This document shows, piece by piece, positions 47,329-56,856 of a stretch of DNA of 64,000 nucleotides. A program made the position numbers and the translations under genes. The notes beneath the pieces were generated by a model. That model had not been told where the DNA came from, ran no database searches, and was given only the letters and a program-made list of their open reading frames with translations. Source of the stretch: Paenibacillus curdlanolyticus YK9 (GTDB taxonomy: Bacteria; Bacillota; Bacilli; Paenibacillales; Paenibacillaceae). Every line of letters starts with the position of its first letter. Positions within the stretch are counted from its first letter, which is position 1. Where the stretch lies: contig NZ_AEDD01000005.1 in assembly GCF_000179615.1 (NCBI RefSeq), positions 225,928-289,927 of the forward strand. Reading direction: 5' to 3'.

Positions 47329-49160
47329 TGAGCGGCATTCGGCTGTTCCGAACCGTTCAGGTTAAGCTGATCATTATCTATGTGCTGCTCATTCTGATCG
47401 CGATGCAGCTTATCGGCGTTTATTTTATAAGCACGGTTAAGAACTCGCTGACGGAGAGCTTCACGAGCAACCTCAAGGATCAGGCGAATCTGCTGTCCGA
47501 GATGGCAGCGCCGACGCTGGCTGGCAAAACGGTAAACCCGGACAGCCAGCAGCCGGATTCGGCTGAAGGGCTGAGCTATGTCGTGCGCAACCTGTTCAGC
47601 ATTAGCGAGGCCGAGATCCAGGTGCTCGACAGCAGCGGCAAAGTATTGGCAACCTCTGATGCGTCGCATCAGTCGTATATCGGCAAGAAGAACACATCGC
47701 TTGCGGTGACGCGGGCGCTCCAGTCGATTCGGGACAACGAGGAAGAGATTATCGACGAGGACAATGTGAAGAAAAAGATTATTGCGCAGCCTGTCACCTA
47801 CGAGGGCGGACGCGTCGTCGGGGCGGTCTATATCGTCGCTTCGATGAATGATCTGTACGATACGATGGACCGGGTGAACCGGATCTTCGTATCGGGTACG
47901 CTGATCGCGCTGGGGTTGACGGGCGTGCTGGGCATTTTGCTCGCGCATACGATTACGAACCCGATCAAGGTGCTGACCCGTTCCGCTGCGGCTGTCGCAG
48001 AGGGTCGCTTCGACCAGCAGGTGAAGGTGCTCGGCGATGACGAGATCGGACGGCTGAGCGAAGCGTTCAACGATATGACGAAGCGGCTTCGGGAAGCGCT
48101 CTCAGTGAATGAGGAGGAGCGGGAGAAGCTCGCTTCCGTCCTCGCGAATATGAGCGATGGCGTGGTCGCCTCGGATGAGAGCGGCATGGTCATTGTCTCT
48201 AACCGACGCGCGCTGGAGTTGCTCGACGTCAATGCTTGCGAAGGCTGCGAGCTGGCCATGCTGCTCGGCATGGAAGGCGACGAGGCGGTGGAACTGTTGC
48301 AAAGCGGCGGCTCCCGATTGCTGCGCAAGAACAATGACGACGGCGAGTGGCTGCTGCGCGTCACGTTCACGCCGGTTCATCGGCGGGACAAGGGCACGAC
48401 CGGCACGATTGCCGTGCTTGAGGACGTGACGGAGCAGGAGAAGCTGGAGCAGTCGCGCCGCGAGTTCGTCGCGAACGTCTCGCATGAGCTGCGCACGCCG
48501 CTGACGACGATTCGGAGCTATGCGGAAGCGCTGGATGACGGGGCGCTGGATGAACGCCAGTTGGCGGATCGATTCGTCAGCGTTATTCGTAACGAGACGG
48601 AACGGATGATTCGGCTTGTTACGGATCTGCTGCATCTGTCCCGATTCGATTCGAATCAGGTGCCGCTGCGCCGTCGCGCGACAAGCGTGCCGGAGCTGCT
48701 GGAGGAAGCGGCGGATCGGTTTGCTTTCCAGACGAGCCAGAAGGGCATTCGTACGGAGGTTTATATCGATGATGCCGTCGGCACTGTATGGCTGGACCGA
48801 GATGGCATCGATCAGGTGCTGGACAATTTGATATCCAATGCAATCAAATATACGCTCGACGGCGGGGTTATCGTCTTGTCGGCGCGCAAGCCGGAGACGA
48901 ACGCGCTCGCGATTAGCGTGAGGGATAGCGGCATCGGCATTCCGAAGAAGGATCTGGGACGCATCTTCGATCGCTTTTATCGGGTTGATAAAGCAAGGTC
49001 TCGGAACATGGGCGGAACGGGCCTTGGTCTGTCTATTGCCCGGGAAATTGTCCGTGCGCATGGCGGAACGATTACGCTGGAGTCCGAGCTTAACGAAGGC
49101 ACGACGGTCACGTTCACGCTGCCGGCGCCCGACATTCGGGAAGGGGGCGAGCCGGCATGA
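47328..49160 (+). CDS. walK: Essential sensor histidine kinase WalK (YycG)
   Basis: WalK senses cell-wall state and phosphorylates WalR. The 610-aa protein has two membrane helices around an extracellular domain (TM1 about residues 12-32, TM2 about 185-207). A HAMP domain, a PAS domain (about 255-370) and the kinase core follow. His386 lies in VSHELRTPLTTIRSYAEAL; N box NLISNAIKYT, G1 DSGIGIPKKDL and G2 GGTGLGLSIAREIV complete the ATP site. It overlaps walR by 1 nt and walH by 4 nt. Confidence 0.97.
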   Translation: MSGIRLFRTVQVKLIIIYVLLILIAMQLIGVYFISTVKNSLTESFTSNLKDQANLLSEMAAPTLAGKTVNPDSQQPDSAEGLSYVVRNLFSISEAEIQVLDSSGKVLATSDASHQSYIGKKNTSLAVTRALQSIRDNEEEIIDEDNVKKKIIAQPVTYEGGRVVGAVYIVASMNDLYDTMDRVNRIFVSGTLIALGLTGVLGILLAHTITNPIKVLTRSAAAVAEGRFDQQVKVLGDDEIGRLSEAFNDMTKRLREALSVNEEEREKLASVLANMSDGVVASDESGMVIVSNRRALELLDVNACEGCELAMLLGMEGDEAVELLQSGGSRLLRKNNDDGEWLLRVTFTPVHRRDKGTTGTIAVLEDVTEQEKLEQSRREFVANVSHELRTPLTTIRSYAEALDDGALDERQLADRFVSVIRNETERMIRLVTDLLHLSRFDSNQVPLRRRATSVPELLEEAADRFAFQTSQKGIRTEVYIDDAVGTVWLDRDGIDQVLDNLISNAIKYTLDGGVIVLSARKPETNALAISVRDSGIGIPKKDLGRIFDRFYRVDKARSRNMGGTGLGLSIAREIVRAHGGTITLESELNEGTTVTFTLPAPDIREGGEPA

Positions 49161-50719
49161 TCGAACGGTTTAAGTCGGCGATCCTTGTGCTGCTGGTCGT
49201 TCTTAGCCTGCTGCAAAGCTATTGGCTGGCGTACAGCATGCCAGGGTTTACGCAGACGGTGCGAACAGAGCTGGACTATCTTAACACGGAGAAAATGGGG
49301 CCCACGCAGCAGATCGATAGCGTGATTTTCCCAGACTCGATCGTGCTGCATCTCGGACAAGGCGCGCACACTGTGCTGTTCCCGCCAACTAACTTCTATG
49401 ACCTTGTGTTCCGTAAGATTGAGGCGGTAGGGTTCAAAGGGTTCACACGCAACCCGGTTATCAGCTATGACTGGGATCAAATAAGCGAGAAGAAGCAAGG
49501 CGTCGAGCTTCGGTTCGGCGGCGGCATCCCGATCAGCCTGCTCAGCAAGATGATGAAGCTGGAGGGCGATTTGCTCTTCCTGGCGGATCGGATCGAACGA
49601 ATCTGGATTTACATGGACGAGGATACAGAGCTGGTTCATGCTTACTTGTTCAGCGCGGACGGCCGAACGGTTTACGAGGCTTCGCGTACCGACCTGACGG
49701 CGAAAGACGTACAGGAGTACGTAAACTTCGGAGAGTATGGAACGCCGTATAAGCAGGTTGGCCGCGTCTATGCGCCGGTTGTCTCCATCGAAGCGGTGCA
49801 AGCGCAGGTTAGCTATGAGACGTACACGCCAGAGCAGATGCGCAGCAGCCTGTTCTTTGATTCGGGTACAACGCGTACGCTTGAGAATTTGAACGGCGCG
49901 CTCATTTATACGGATGGCAAACGCGGGCTTCAATTCGAGCAGAATGGCAAATGGATCAGCTACACGAATCCGGCTGCGCCGCAGACGACGGAAAATGATA
50001 CGACGGAGAACGTCTTGGCCTCGGTGCAATTCGTTAATGAGCATGGCGGCTGGAACGGGCTGCATCGGTATGTGCCGGTGAAGCTGCCGGGCGGCGAATC
50101 GCCTAGCGATCTCGGGCGCACGGTACAGTTTCAGCAGTATTATGGCTCCTATCCGCTGCTGTCCGACCCGGTGTTCAAATTCGGCTATATGCGACTGTCG
50201 CTGCAGCAGGGGCTCGTCACTGAATACGAGCGTTCCGTGATGACATTGAACGAGACGGCGGATTCCAAATCGACGCGCTGGCTGCCCGGCGGAGAGCCGC
50301 TTCGGAAGGCGCTCGAACGTCTTGAACGGCGCAGCGAGATCGTCGCGTTGTTCCCGGCGATGCAAGTGTCGCCGAAGGTAGGCAAGAATGTGCTTACGCT
50401 GGAGCCGGTCTGGGCTGTCCGTTATGCGGACGGGACGCAGAAGGTCGTTGCAGATGCGCTGCCGGTCGGCTACGACGGGGCGGCGGAGCGGCGCGATTAT
50501 CAAGCGGCGCAGACGAAGGCCAACGGCAACAGTAACGGCAACGCCAATGCTAATGCCGATGCTAGTGGCGGAAACGTTGGGACAGGCCATTCGAATATGG
50601 CAACGAATACGCCTAGCGGGACGAACGAGAGCGCAAGCTCGGACTCGCCGATTCATACGTTGTCGCAAGTCGTTGGTCCTGGCGCCAACGTCGCGGATGC
50701 TGACGTAGAGACACAGTAA
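49157..50719 (+). CDS. walH: WalRK regulator WalH (YycH)
   Basis: YycH is a membrane-anchored extracytoplasmic protein that, with YycI, restrains or modulates WalK. The 520-aa protein has one N-terminal helix (AILVLLVVLSLLQSYWLAYSMPGF) and a large extracellular part. Family-like segments include DSIVLHLGQGAHTVLFPP and VSLTFVNEHGGW-type sequence near 290-310. The C-terminus is Asn/Gly/Ala-rich low complexity (about 455-520), an addition relative to the core. Coupled to walK by a 4-nt overlap. Confidence 0.88.
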   Translation: MIERFKSAILVLLVVLSLLQSYWLAYSMPGFTQTVRTELDYLNTEKMGPTQQIDSVIFPDSIVLHLGQGAHTVLFPPTNFYDLVFRKIEAVGFKGFTRNPVISYDWDQISEKKQGVELRFGGGIPISLLSKMMKLEGDLLFLADRIERIWIYMDEDTELVHAYLFSADGRTVYEASRTDLTAKDVQEYVNFGEYGTPYKQVGRVYAPVVSIEAVQAQVSYETYTPEQMRSSLFFDSGTTRTLENLNGALIYTDGKRGLQFEQNGKWISYTNPAAPQTTENDTTENVLASVQFVNEHGGWNGLHRYVPVKLPGGESPSDLGRTVQFQQYYGSYPLLSDPVFKFGYMRLSLQQGLVTEYERSVMTLNETADSKSTRWLPGGEPLRKALERLERRSEIVALFPAMQVSPKVGKNVLTLEPVWAVRYADGTQKVVADALPVGYDGAAERRDYQAAQTKANGNSNGNANANADASGGNVGTGHSNMATNTPSGTNESASSDSPIHTLSQVVGPGANVADADVETQ

Positions 50720-50762
50720 CGTAGCGAAGCGGGCGGATGTGCCCGTACGGGGGTGAGTACGC

Positions 50763-51530
50763 ATGGATTGGAGCCGCGCGAAGAGCGTGCTCATATTGGC
50801 TTTTCTCCTGCTGAACGTCGTGCTGGGCTACCAGCTGTGGCAAAATGTCAGCGAGCGGCTGAACCAGAATCAGAATTTCGGCGATCTGGGCGCGGATACG
50901 CTTCGAATTATGAAGGAGCGCGGCATCGGGCTGTCTACCACGGCAAGCATTCCGTCGGACACGCCGGATCTGCGCGACTTAACCTATCGATTCAAGGACG
51001 CTGCCACTTCTTCCTATCGGGTAGAGCTGGAGAAGCCGGTGGACAGCCGGATCGTATTTGACCAGAAAGAGCTATTGGCTAAGCTAGGAGACGTCATTCC
51101 GGAGCTGTCGCTGTATCAATACGATCAGCTGGCAAGCCCGGATGGCGAGTTCGTCTTGTATCGCATGACGGGCGGCAGGCCGATGTATGACGTGAAGCTG
51201 GAGCTGTTCTACAGCAACCAGAATCAGAAGATTACCGCTTATCGGCAGACGCGCGTCGAGCTGGTCGAGACGGATGATTCGGAAGCGCGGACGGTGCTGC
51301 CGGCCTCCAAGGCGGTGACGCCGCTCGTGGACAAGTATTTGGAGGATGGTTCCGTCATTAAGGAGATCTCGCTCGGGTATCATGGGCAGCTGTTTAATTC
51401 GGAAACCCAGTATGCCGCCCCTTCATGGCGCGTGCTGCTGGAAAACGGCAAGACGTATTATGTGCATGCCATCAGCGGGGAAATCGTGCAGGATAAGGCG
51501 GATGAGGCAGAGAAGCCTACTAAGCCCTAG
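50763..51530 (+). CDS. walI: WalRK regulator WalI (YycI)
   Basis: YycI is the second membrane partner of WalK. The 255-aa protein starts MDWSRAKSVLILAFLLLNVVLGYQLW, exactly the family pattern: short cytoplasmic end plus one helix. An extracellular domain with RFKDAATSSYRVELEKPV and SYRVLLENGKTYYVHAISGEI-like C-terminal sequence (here APSWRVLLENGK) follows. The ATG is preceded by gggggtga. It lies between walH and walJ, the invariant order. Confidence 0.9.
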   Translation: MDWSRAKSVLILAFLLLNVVLGYQLWQNVSERLNQNQNFGDLGADTLRIMKERGIGLSTTASIPSDTPDLRDLTYRFKDAATSSYRVELEKPVDSRIVFDQKELLAKLGDVIPELSLYQYDQLASPDGEFVLYRMTGGRPMYDVKLELFYSNQNQKITAYRQTRVELVETDDSEARTVLPASKAVTPLVDKYLEDGSVIKEISLGYHGQLFNSETQYAAPSWRVLLENGKTYYVHAISGEIVQDKADEAEKPTKP

Positions 51531-51609
51531 TAGATAGATAGGCAGTTAAGCGGTTAGCGTTAAGAGGTTTTGCGGAGCAGTAGGGAGAAGAGAAGGGACG
51601 TAAGGCGGT

Positions 51610-52416
51610 ATGGGATTTCGATTCACAGTATTATCTAGCGGATCGACGGGGAATGCGACGATCGTGACGAATGATGAGCACACTGTGCTCGTCGACGCCG
51701 GTCTGAGCGCGAAGCGGATCGATCAGCTGCTGGCGGAGCGGGGGGTGTCCGGCCATGATATCGATGCCTTGTTCGTCACGCACGAGCATTCGGATCATAT
51801 CAAAGGGTTGGGCGCCGTGGCCCGCAAATTCAATATTCCCGTGTTCGCCAACGAGGCGACGTGGGGCGCGATGGAGAAGCATGTCGGCACGATCGCACCG
51901 GAGAAGCGGAACATTATGCAGACCGGCGAAACGTTCGAATTTGGCTCAATGAAGGTTCAATCCTATCCGATCTCGCATGATGCGGTAGAGCCTGTCGGCT
52001 ACTGCTTCACCGAGGACGGGTACAAGCTCAGCTTGGCGACCGACCTCGGCTATGTAAGCGATAAGGTAAGGCAGCATATTATCGATTCGGATGTGCTTGT
52101 CCTGGAGTCGAATCACGATACGGAGATGCTCCGCATGGGGCGTTATCCGTGGAATATCAAGCGCCGGATTCTAAGCGATGTCGGGCACTTGTCCAACGTT
52201 GCGGCGGGCGAGGCGTTATGCGAGCTGATGACGGACCGGACGAAGCGCGTCTATCTGGCGCATCTCAGTCTGGACCATAATGTTATGGAGCTGGCCAAGC
52301 TAACGATTAATGGTATTTTGGAGAACAACGGCATATTCTTTAAAAGGGATGAGGACCCGCTGCGGGAGACGTATTACGATCGCGCTACCCCATGGGACGA
52401 AGTGAAGCGTCGATAA
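51610..52416 (+). CDS. walJ: Metallo-beta-lactamase fold exonuclease-like WalJ (YycJ)
   Basis: WalJ is a metallo-hydrolase reported in bacilli to act as a DNA exonuclease in mismatch repair; its link to the WalRK pathway is mainly by operon. The 268-aa protein starts with FTVLSSGSTGNATIV and has the metal motif THEHSDHIKGLGAV near residue 58. Further metal ligands lie in SHDAVEPVGY, LATDLGYVS and LVLESNHD. The last 32 nt overlap a small minus-strand gene. Confidence 0.93.
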   Translation: MGFRFTVLSSGSTGNATIVTNDEHTVLVDAGLSAKRIDQLLAERGVSGHDIDALFVTHEHSDHIKGLGAVARKFNIPVFANEATWGAMEKHVGTIAPEKRNIMQTGETFEFGSMKVQSYPISHDAVEPVGYCFTEDGYKLSLATDLGYVSDKVRQHIIDSDVLVLESNHDTEMLRMGRYPWNIKRRILSDVGHLSNVAAGEALCELMTDRTKRVYLAHLSLDHNVMELAKLTINGILENNGIFFKRDEDPLRETYYDRATPWDEVKRR

Positions 52417-52606
52417 GCGTTTCGAGCTCGTCATCGATGGCGGCGGTCTTGCGTTCAAGCTCTTCGCGGGACACGAAGCCGCGGTCGACAAGCAGGTCGA
52501 CGAGGACGCTCATCGTAAGCAAAATGCGATAATGATCCCGTTTCAGATCGGCTACGGCACCCGCTAATTGCACCATATCCCAGGAAGCTGACGTTTTTTT
52601 GCTCAT
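52385..52606 (-). CDS. Small hypothetical protein overlapping walJ 3' end
   Basis: A 73-aa, mostly helical protein starting MSKKTSASWDMVQLAGAVADLKRD and including VLVDLLVDRGFVSREELERKT. ATG 52606 has aggagcg 9 nt upstream on its strand, and the protein-like composition outside the walJ overlap supports it as real. I do not recognise the family. Its 3' end overlaps walJ by 32 nt, tail to tail. Confidence 0.6.
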   Translation of the reverse strand: MSKKTSASWDMVQLAGAVADLKRDHYRILLTMSVLVDLLVDRGFVSREELERKTAAIDDELETLIDASLRPMG

Positions 52607-52739
52607 GTCGGAAATCGCTCCTTTTTTTCTATCAATTGGTCTTGTAATCTATTATTATTGTAGACGTAATTGCCGAAAACATTCCTATACTACGAAATTA
52701 ATCTTGATGTTCGGTGGGGCATTGAGAGGAGAGATAGAT

Positions 52740-54152
52740 ATGAGCTTGTTCGACGACGATTTTTATTCGAGTCGAGTTTCCCGGCGCAAGAGCCGCTGGG
52801 TTCAGGAAGACCTCAAGAAGCCGATGGTGCTGCGCAGCCGTTCCAGCTGGACGAAAATGCGCATTGCGCTGTTGTCTTCGACGGTGAGCGTAGCTGCGGC
52901 TGCGCTGTTGTTCGGCGCGGTGTTCCACTTTGACCGCAGCGAGGGAGCTGCTGTGAAGACGGTAGCCGTTACGCCTACCAGCACGGCAGATCCTTATGAG
53001 AAGACAATTCACGCGGCGGCTGCCGTTCGTCCTACGGTCGTGAGCGTGCTGAATGAACAGTATGCTGTATCGGCTGCGGGCAATGGCGACGGCGATGCTG
53101 CGGACAAGGAAGAGCCGAAGCTGCAGGAGGCGGGCGTTGGCTCGGGCGTTATTTTTGACAAAAAGGATGGCAAAGCGCTTCTCATCACGAACTATCATGT
53201 GATCGCGGGAGCCGTGCAGGTCAAAGTCGGGATGGTGGACGGCACGCTGCGTGACGCAACGATCGTCGGAAGCGACCAGATCACGGACCTCGCGGTGCTC
53301 GCCATTGACGATAAAGGCATCGATGCTGTAGCGGAGCTGGGCCAATCAAGCAAGCTGCGCAACGGCGAATGGGTAATGGCCATCGGCAGTCCGCTGGGCC
53401 TCGACGATTCGCTCGCGATGGGCATTGTCAGCAAGACGAAGCGGGTCATTCCGGTTTCGCTTAACCAAGACGGCAACTACGATTGGGAAGAGGAAGTCAT
53501 TCAGGTTAACGCAGCGATCAACCAAGGGAATAGCGGCGGACCGCTGATCGACCTCGACGGCAAAGTGGTTGGCATCAACAGCATGAAAATCGCCGATGTC
53601 GGCGTTGAGGGCATTGGCTTCGCGATTCCGATTGACGTCGCCAAGCCGATCATCGATAGCCTGATCGAGTATGGCAAAGTGAAGCGTCCGTATCTGGGCG
53701 TGTACACGCTGGATTTGGATCAGTATCTTGCGCAGCAGGCGCTGAGCAACAAGCCGCCGCAGGATAGTTTGGACCCGGGCTCTGGTGGCAAGAGCGGCAA
53801 GGGCAATGATGACGGTGGCGATGATGCTGCGGCGGGTTCCGATGAGGGGCAAGCGGAGGACAATCCGATGGACGACATCGCGGCTGCTGACACGGGCCTG
53901 ATCGTGCCGGATGAAGTGAAGGACGGGGTTATCGTGCTTGAGGCGGTCGGACCGTCGAAGGACGCGGGCCTGCAGTTCAATGACCTCATCGTGAAGCTCG
54001 ACAACACGCCGATCCGCAGCACCATGGAGCTGCGCAAGTATCTCTATGGCAGCAAGGAAATTGGCGACAGCATCGAGGTTACCTTCTACCGCGATGGCGA
54101 GAAGCAGACGACGAAGCTGGAGCTTGCGGAGAAGGAGCCGGACGACGAGTAG
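52740..54152 (+). CDS. htrA: Membrane-anchored serine protease HtrA (HtrC/YycK type)
   Basis: Quality-control protease of the cell surface, 470 aa from ATG 52740 (gagaggaga upstream). It has an N-terminal cytoplasmic tail, one membrane helix near residues 38-60 and a trypsin-like domain with His153 (NYHVIAG), Asp183 (TDLAVL) and Ser265 (NQGNSGGPL), the intact triad. A C-terminal PDZ domain with GLQFNDLIVKLDN follows. An acidic Gly/Asp/Ser-rich insert (about 345-385) separates protease and PDZ. It follows walJ as in B. subtilis (yycK). Confidence 0.94.
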   Translation: MSLFDDDFYSSRVSRRKSRWVQEDLKKPMVLRSRSSWTKMRIALLSSTVSVAAAALLFGAVFHFDRSEGAAVKTVAVTPTSTADPYEKTIHAAAAVRPTVVSVLNEQYAVSAAGNGDGDAADKEEPKLQEAGVGSGVIFDKKDGKALLITNYHVIAGAVQVKVGMVDGTLRDATIVGSDQITDLAVLAIDDKGIDAVAELGQSSKLRNGEWVMAIGSPLGLDDSLAMGIVSKTKRVIPVSLNQDGNYDWEEEVIQVNAAINQGNSGGPLIDLDGKVVGINSMKIADVGVEGIGFAIPIDVAKPIIDSLIEYGKVKRPYLGVYTLDLDQYLAQQALSNKPPQDSLDPGSGGKSGKGNDDGGDDAAAGSDEGQAEDNPMDDIAAADTGLIVPDEVKDGVIVLEAVGPSKDAGLQFNDLIVKLDNTPIRSTMELRKYLYGSKEIGDSIEVTFYRDGEKQTTKLELAEKEPDDE

Positions 54153-54265
54153 TCGACTGGTCTGGTTAAGGCAGTTGGGTGATCAAGGAGCGGGGCGCTT
54201 TCCAATGGGGAAACGTTTCGCTCCTTTTTATACAGGGAATCGGGATTTTCACAGGGGAAAAGCGG

Positions 54266-54292
54266 TTGCGGACCGCGAAGTTTTGGTATAAT
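54266..54292 (+). promoter_or_regulatory. Promoter of the CxxH/CxxC-rlmH unit
   Basis: TGGTATAAT extended -10 (TATAAT 54287-54292) with TTGCGG at 54266, spacer 15 nt; 42 nt upstream of the small gene. Confidence 0.5.
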
Positions 54293-54333
54293 AGTACGTA
54301 GAAATTACAGCATAGAACGGAGTAATGGACCTT

Positions 54334-54501
54334 ATGTATTGTGTATGCAAACAGCATGTCGAACTCGCGCTTGATAAATTCGTGGACGAATATGAAGACG
54401 CACCGGATATGGTGAATTTGAAAGATACGGAATTCTCCGATTGGGACCCGCCGCGCAAATGCGATCTATGCGAAGACCCAGCCGAGTTCCTGGTCGTATA
54501 A
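54334..54501 (+). CDS. CxxH/CxxC protein (YyzF-like)
   Basis: A 55-aa protein that I translated directly: [20 protein letters not shown], an acidic middle, then [17 protein letters not shown]. The Cys-x-x-His (CKQH) and Cys-x-x-Cys (CDLC) pairs could together bind one zinc; this matches the small CxxH/CxxC family (TIGR04129-type, YyzF) always found next to rlmH. ATG 54334 is preferred over the ATG at 54325 for ribosome-site spacing (ggag). It ends 4 nt before rlmH, so the two are co-transcribed. Function unknown. Confidence 0.88.
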   Translation: MYCVCKQHVELALDKFVDEYEDAPDMVNLKDTEFSDWDPPRKCDLCEDPAEFLVV

Positions 54502-54505
54502 CGCG

Positions 54506-54985
54506 ATGCTTATTCAGATCGCAACTATAGGGAAGCTGAAGGAAAAGTACCTCGTCATGGGCATCGCCGAGTACGCGAAGCGTCTGGGGCCTTACGTGAA
54601 GCTCGTGCTCACCGAGGTGCCCGACGAGAAGGCGCCGGAGACGATGAGCCCGGCAGAGGAAGCGCAGGTGCGCGACCGCGAAGGCGAGCGCTTGCTCGCG
54701 CAAATCAAGCCCGACGCGCATGTCATCGCGCTCGCGCTGGACGGCGAGCTGTGGTCCAGCGAGGACCTGGCGATGCAGTTGGACAAGTTAGCCACGTACG
54801 GCAAGAGCCACGTGGCTTTTGTTATAGGCGGCAGCACCGGCCTGTCCCCGGCCGTGCTGCGCCGCGCCCAGCAGAAGCTGAGCTTCGGGCGCATGACCTT
54901 GCCGCATCAGCTGATGCGGCTGGTGTTGATCGAGCAGGTTTATCGGGCGGTGAAGATAAATCGGGGGGAACCTTATCATAAGTGA
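54506..54985 (+). CDS. rlmH: 23S rRNA (pseudouridine1915-N3)-methyltransferase RlmH
   Basis: RlmH (YydA; OrfX in staphylococci) methylates pseudouridine 1915 of 23S rRNA and is a SPOUT-fold enzyme. The 159-aa protein starts [16 protein letters not shown] and has the SAM-binding knot [11 protein letters not shown] near residues 104-114. It ends [22 protein letters not shown]...GEPYHK, matching the family. Its 3' end contains TATCATAAGTGA (54974-54985), the same core used as the attachment site of staphylococcal cassette elements. An AT-rich island begins right after it. Confidence 0.96.
   Translation: MLIQIATIGKLKEKYLVMGIAEYAKRLGPYVKLVLTEVPDEKAPETMSPAEEAQVRDREGERLLAQIKPDAHVIALALDGELWSSEDLAMQLDKLATYGKSHVAFVIGGSTGLSPAVLRRAQQKLSFGRMTLPHQLMRLVLIEQVYRAVKINRGEPYHK
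54974..54985 (+). other. SCC-attB-like sequence at rlmH 3' end
   Basis: TATCATAAGTGA, the last 12 nt of rlmH, equals the core of the SCC attachment site known in Staphylococcus. The match mainly reflects conserved coding (PYHK then stop), so it shows availability of a site, not use. No perfect second copy was found at the far end of the island. Confidence 0.4.
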
Positions 54986-55211
54986 CGGTGAAATTTTTTT
55001 GATTGGAAAAATTCATGTTTTCTTGATGGGATACGAGACAAGAGCTGGAATGCTTTTTGAAGGAGCAAATTATTGAAACTTGGTTGAAGAGATTCAAAAG
55101 CGTCCTTTTTCTGTTGGTGGATTAAAATATCGAGATTCCACTTTTATGGTATTATTTTTATATAGGAAGCAAGGCTTTTGGCCTATTTTTTATTGAAGAG
55201 GGGGAAGTGTT

Positions 55212-56822
55212 TTGAAGCCTAAAGTTATTAAAATTAACGATCTTCACATAAATGAGGATAATCCAAGAGACGAGTCTCAAGAAGATGAAGCTGCAGCAAT
55301 GAAAATATTGTTCAAGAATGAAAAAAAACTCTTTAATTTAATGAAGTCGATTGCTGAATATGGTTTTGAAATATCAGAGCGAATAATTGTTGTTGAAAAT
55401 GGGGCACCAAATAAATATTTGATTTTGGATGGTAATAGGCGAATTACTTGTATAAAGCTACTAAACACTCCTGAACTTTTACCTCCTGATCTGGACAATA
55501 GGAATCGAGTGATTAATCGTATAAAGAAAATAAAAGAAGATTTCAATTATAAATCTATACCTGCAGTTGATTGTGTTATATATGATATCCCTGCTGAAGA
55601 ATTTTTGATGAAAAGAACCATCCAAAACAAACATACAGGAGAGAATAACGGCGCGGGACGTCTTGCTTGGGATTATAAGGCTCAGAATAGATTTATGAAC
55701 GACGATTATAAAATATATCTGGTTGAGTTCTTAGATAATATACTTAAAGTTGAGCGATCTCTATCGACAATGGAACGTATATTTAGTGATCCTGATATGA
55801 GAACTCGCGTAGGAGTCATAATTGATAAAAAGTTGCCTGAAATAAAATTAATTAATAGTGATAGTGAGAAAAAGTTGTATTATATTTTACAACTGATAAA
55901 AAATAAAAAAGTTACTGTAAGTGATGTTTACTACAAAGAGGATCGAGAAAACTTTTATAATAAGTATTTCATAGAAAATGAAAATTGGCGAAGCTTGTTA
56001 TCTGATTCTGAAGAGCGACAGCCGGAGAACAAGCCAGTAGTGGATGAGCGACCAGAGCAGCCGGAGAACAAGCCAGTAGTGGATGAGCGACCAGAGCAGC
56101 CGGAGAACAAGTTCGTAGTGGATGAGCGACCAGAGCAGCCGGAGAACAAGTTCGTAGTGGAAGAGCGACCAGACCGGCCGGAGAACAAGTCTGTAGTGGA
56201 AGAGCGACCAGAGCAGCCGGAAGACAGAACTATAAAGGTGGAACTAGGCAATCCAGATGCAGAAGTGCCAACTGCCAAACAACCTGATGAAAAAACGGAT
56301 AATCAAGAAGAACAAGCAACGTTACACGCAAATCCAGAATCACAGCCAAATCCTTTAGATAACTTAAAGCAACAAAAACCTGAAAATATTTCTTTTTTGT
56401 TTCAAGGGATTATTTACTATGGTGGGCATCCGGGGATTAAAAGAGCACTCTATGAACTACATAGGTTAAGAGTCTCAACCTACACATTAAGTGCAACGTA
56501 CTTGACGCGTACCCTTTTGGAATGTACATTACAAGAGTATTTAATAAAAAACGGACTTTTTAACGAATGGAAGAAGCCTGAGAAGGATCCCTCTATAACT
56601 GACTTGTTAAATTATTGTGTGAGTAATAAATCTATGCAAAATATTAATCAGAACTATCAAAGAACTATAAATGTATCTTTTGGTAAAAAGGATCACGACG
56701 AATTAAACTCAATTACACATGGGAAGTATAATCTACCTTCACCAGACATTTTATGGGACATTGAACGAAGATGGAGAATACTGATTAAGCACATGATAGA
56801 GAATTTGAACAGTCATATCTAG
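55212..56822 (+). CDS. ParB/Srx-fold domain protein with repeat linker and helical C-terminus
   Basis: A 536-aa protein of unrecognised subfamily. N-terminal domain (about 1-150) has the ParB/sulfiredoxin-type signature: HINEDNPRDESQ, FEISERIIVVENG and YLILDGNRRITCIKLL (Asp73-Gly-Asn-Arg-Arg), then a segment with NKHTGENNGAGRLAW. Residues 270-334 are five tandem 13-residue repeats (QPENKPVVDERPE type), likely an extended linker. The C-terminal domain (about 395-536) is helical with TRTLLECTLQEYLIKNG and ELNSITHGKYNLPSPDI; it resembles a HEPN-like architecture but lacks a clear Rx4-6H motif. TTG 55212 follows gagggggaag. The gap to the methyltransferase gene is 34 nt, so they are likely co-transcribed. 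Confidence 0.7.
   Translation: MKPKVIKINDLHINEDNPRDESQEDEAAAMKILFKNEKKLFNLMKSIAEYGFEISERIIVVENGAPNKYLILDGNRRITCIKLLNTPELLPPDLDNRNRVINRIKKIKEDFNYKSIPAVDCVIYDIPAEEFLMKRTIQNKHTGENNGAGRLAWDYKAQNRFMNDDYKIYLVEFLDNILKVERSLSTMERIFSDPDMRTRVGVIIDKKLPEIKLINSDSEKKLYYILQLIKNKKVTVSDVYYKEDRENFYNKYFIENENWRSLLSDSEERQPENKPVVDERPEQPENKPVVDERPEQPENKFVVDERPEQPENKFVVEERPDRPENKSVVEERPEQPEDRTIKVELGNPDAEVPTAKQPDEKTDNQEEQATLHANPESQPNPLDNLKQQKPENISFLFQGIIYYGGHPGIKRALYELHRLRVSTYTLSATYLTRTLLECTLQEYLIKNGLFNEWKKPEKDPSITDLLNYCVSNKSMQNINQNYQRTINVSFGKKDHDELNSITHGKYNLPSPDILWDIERRWRILIKHMIENLNSHI
56019..56213 (+). repeat. Five tandem 39-bp repeats within the ParB-fold gene
   Basis: Units begin at 56019, 56058, 56097, 56136 and 56175, each encoding a variant of QPENKPVVDERPE; the first two are nearly identical at DNA level and a degraded sixth follows. 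The repeats are more GC-rich than the surrounding gene. The 39-bp period preserves frame, so copy number can change without breaking the protein. Not a CRISPR: no spacers. Confidence 0.9.
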
Positions 56823-56856
56823 TAGTCTTAAAAGATACAGGCTTTGGGGTGGTTTA

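Noticed and set aside
48977-50794. 605-aa open frame antisense to walK/walH/walI
   Set aside because: Spans three real genes, Arg-rich shadow sequence without domains.
56019-56260. Repeat array considered as CRISPR
   Set aside because: Units are directly adjacent with no spacers and encode an in-frame peptide repeat.
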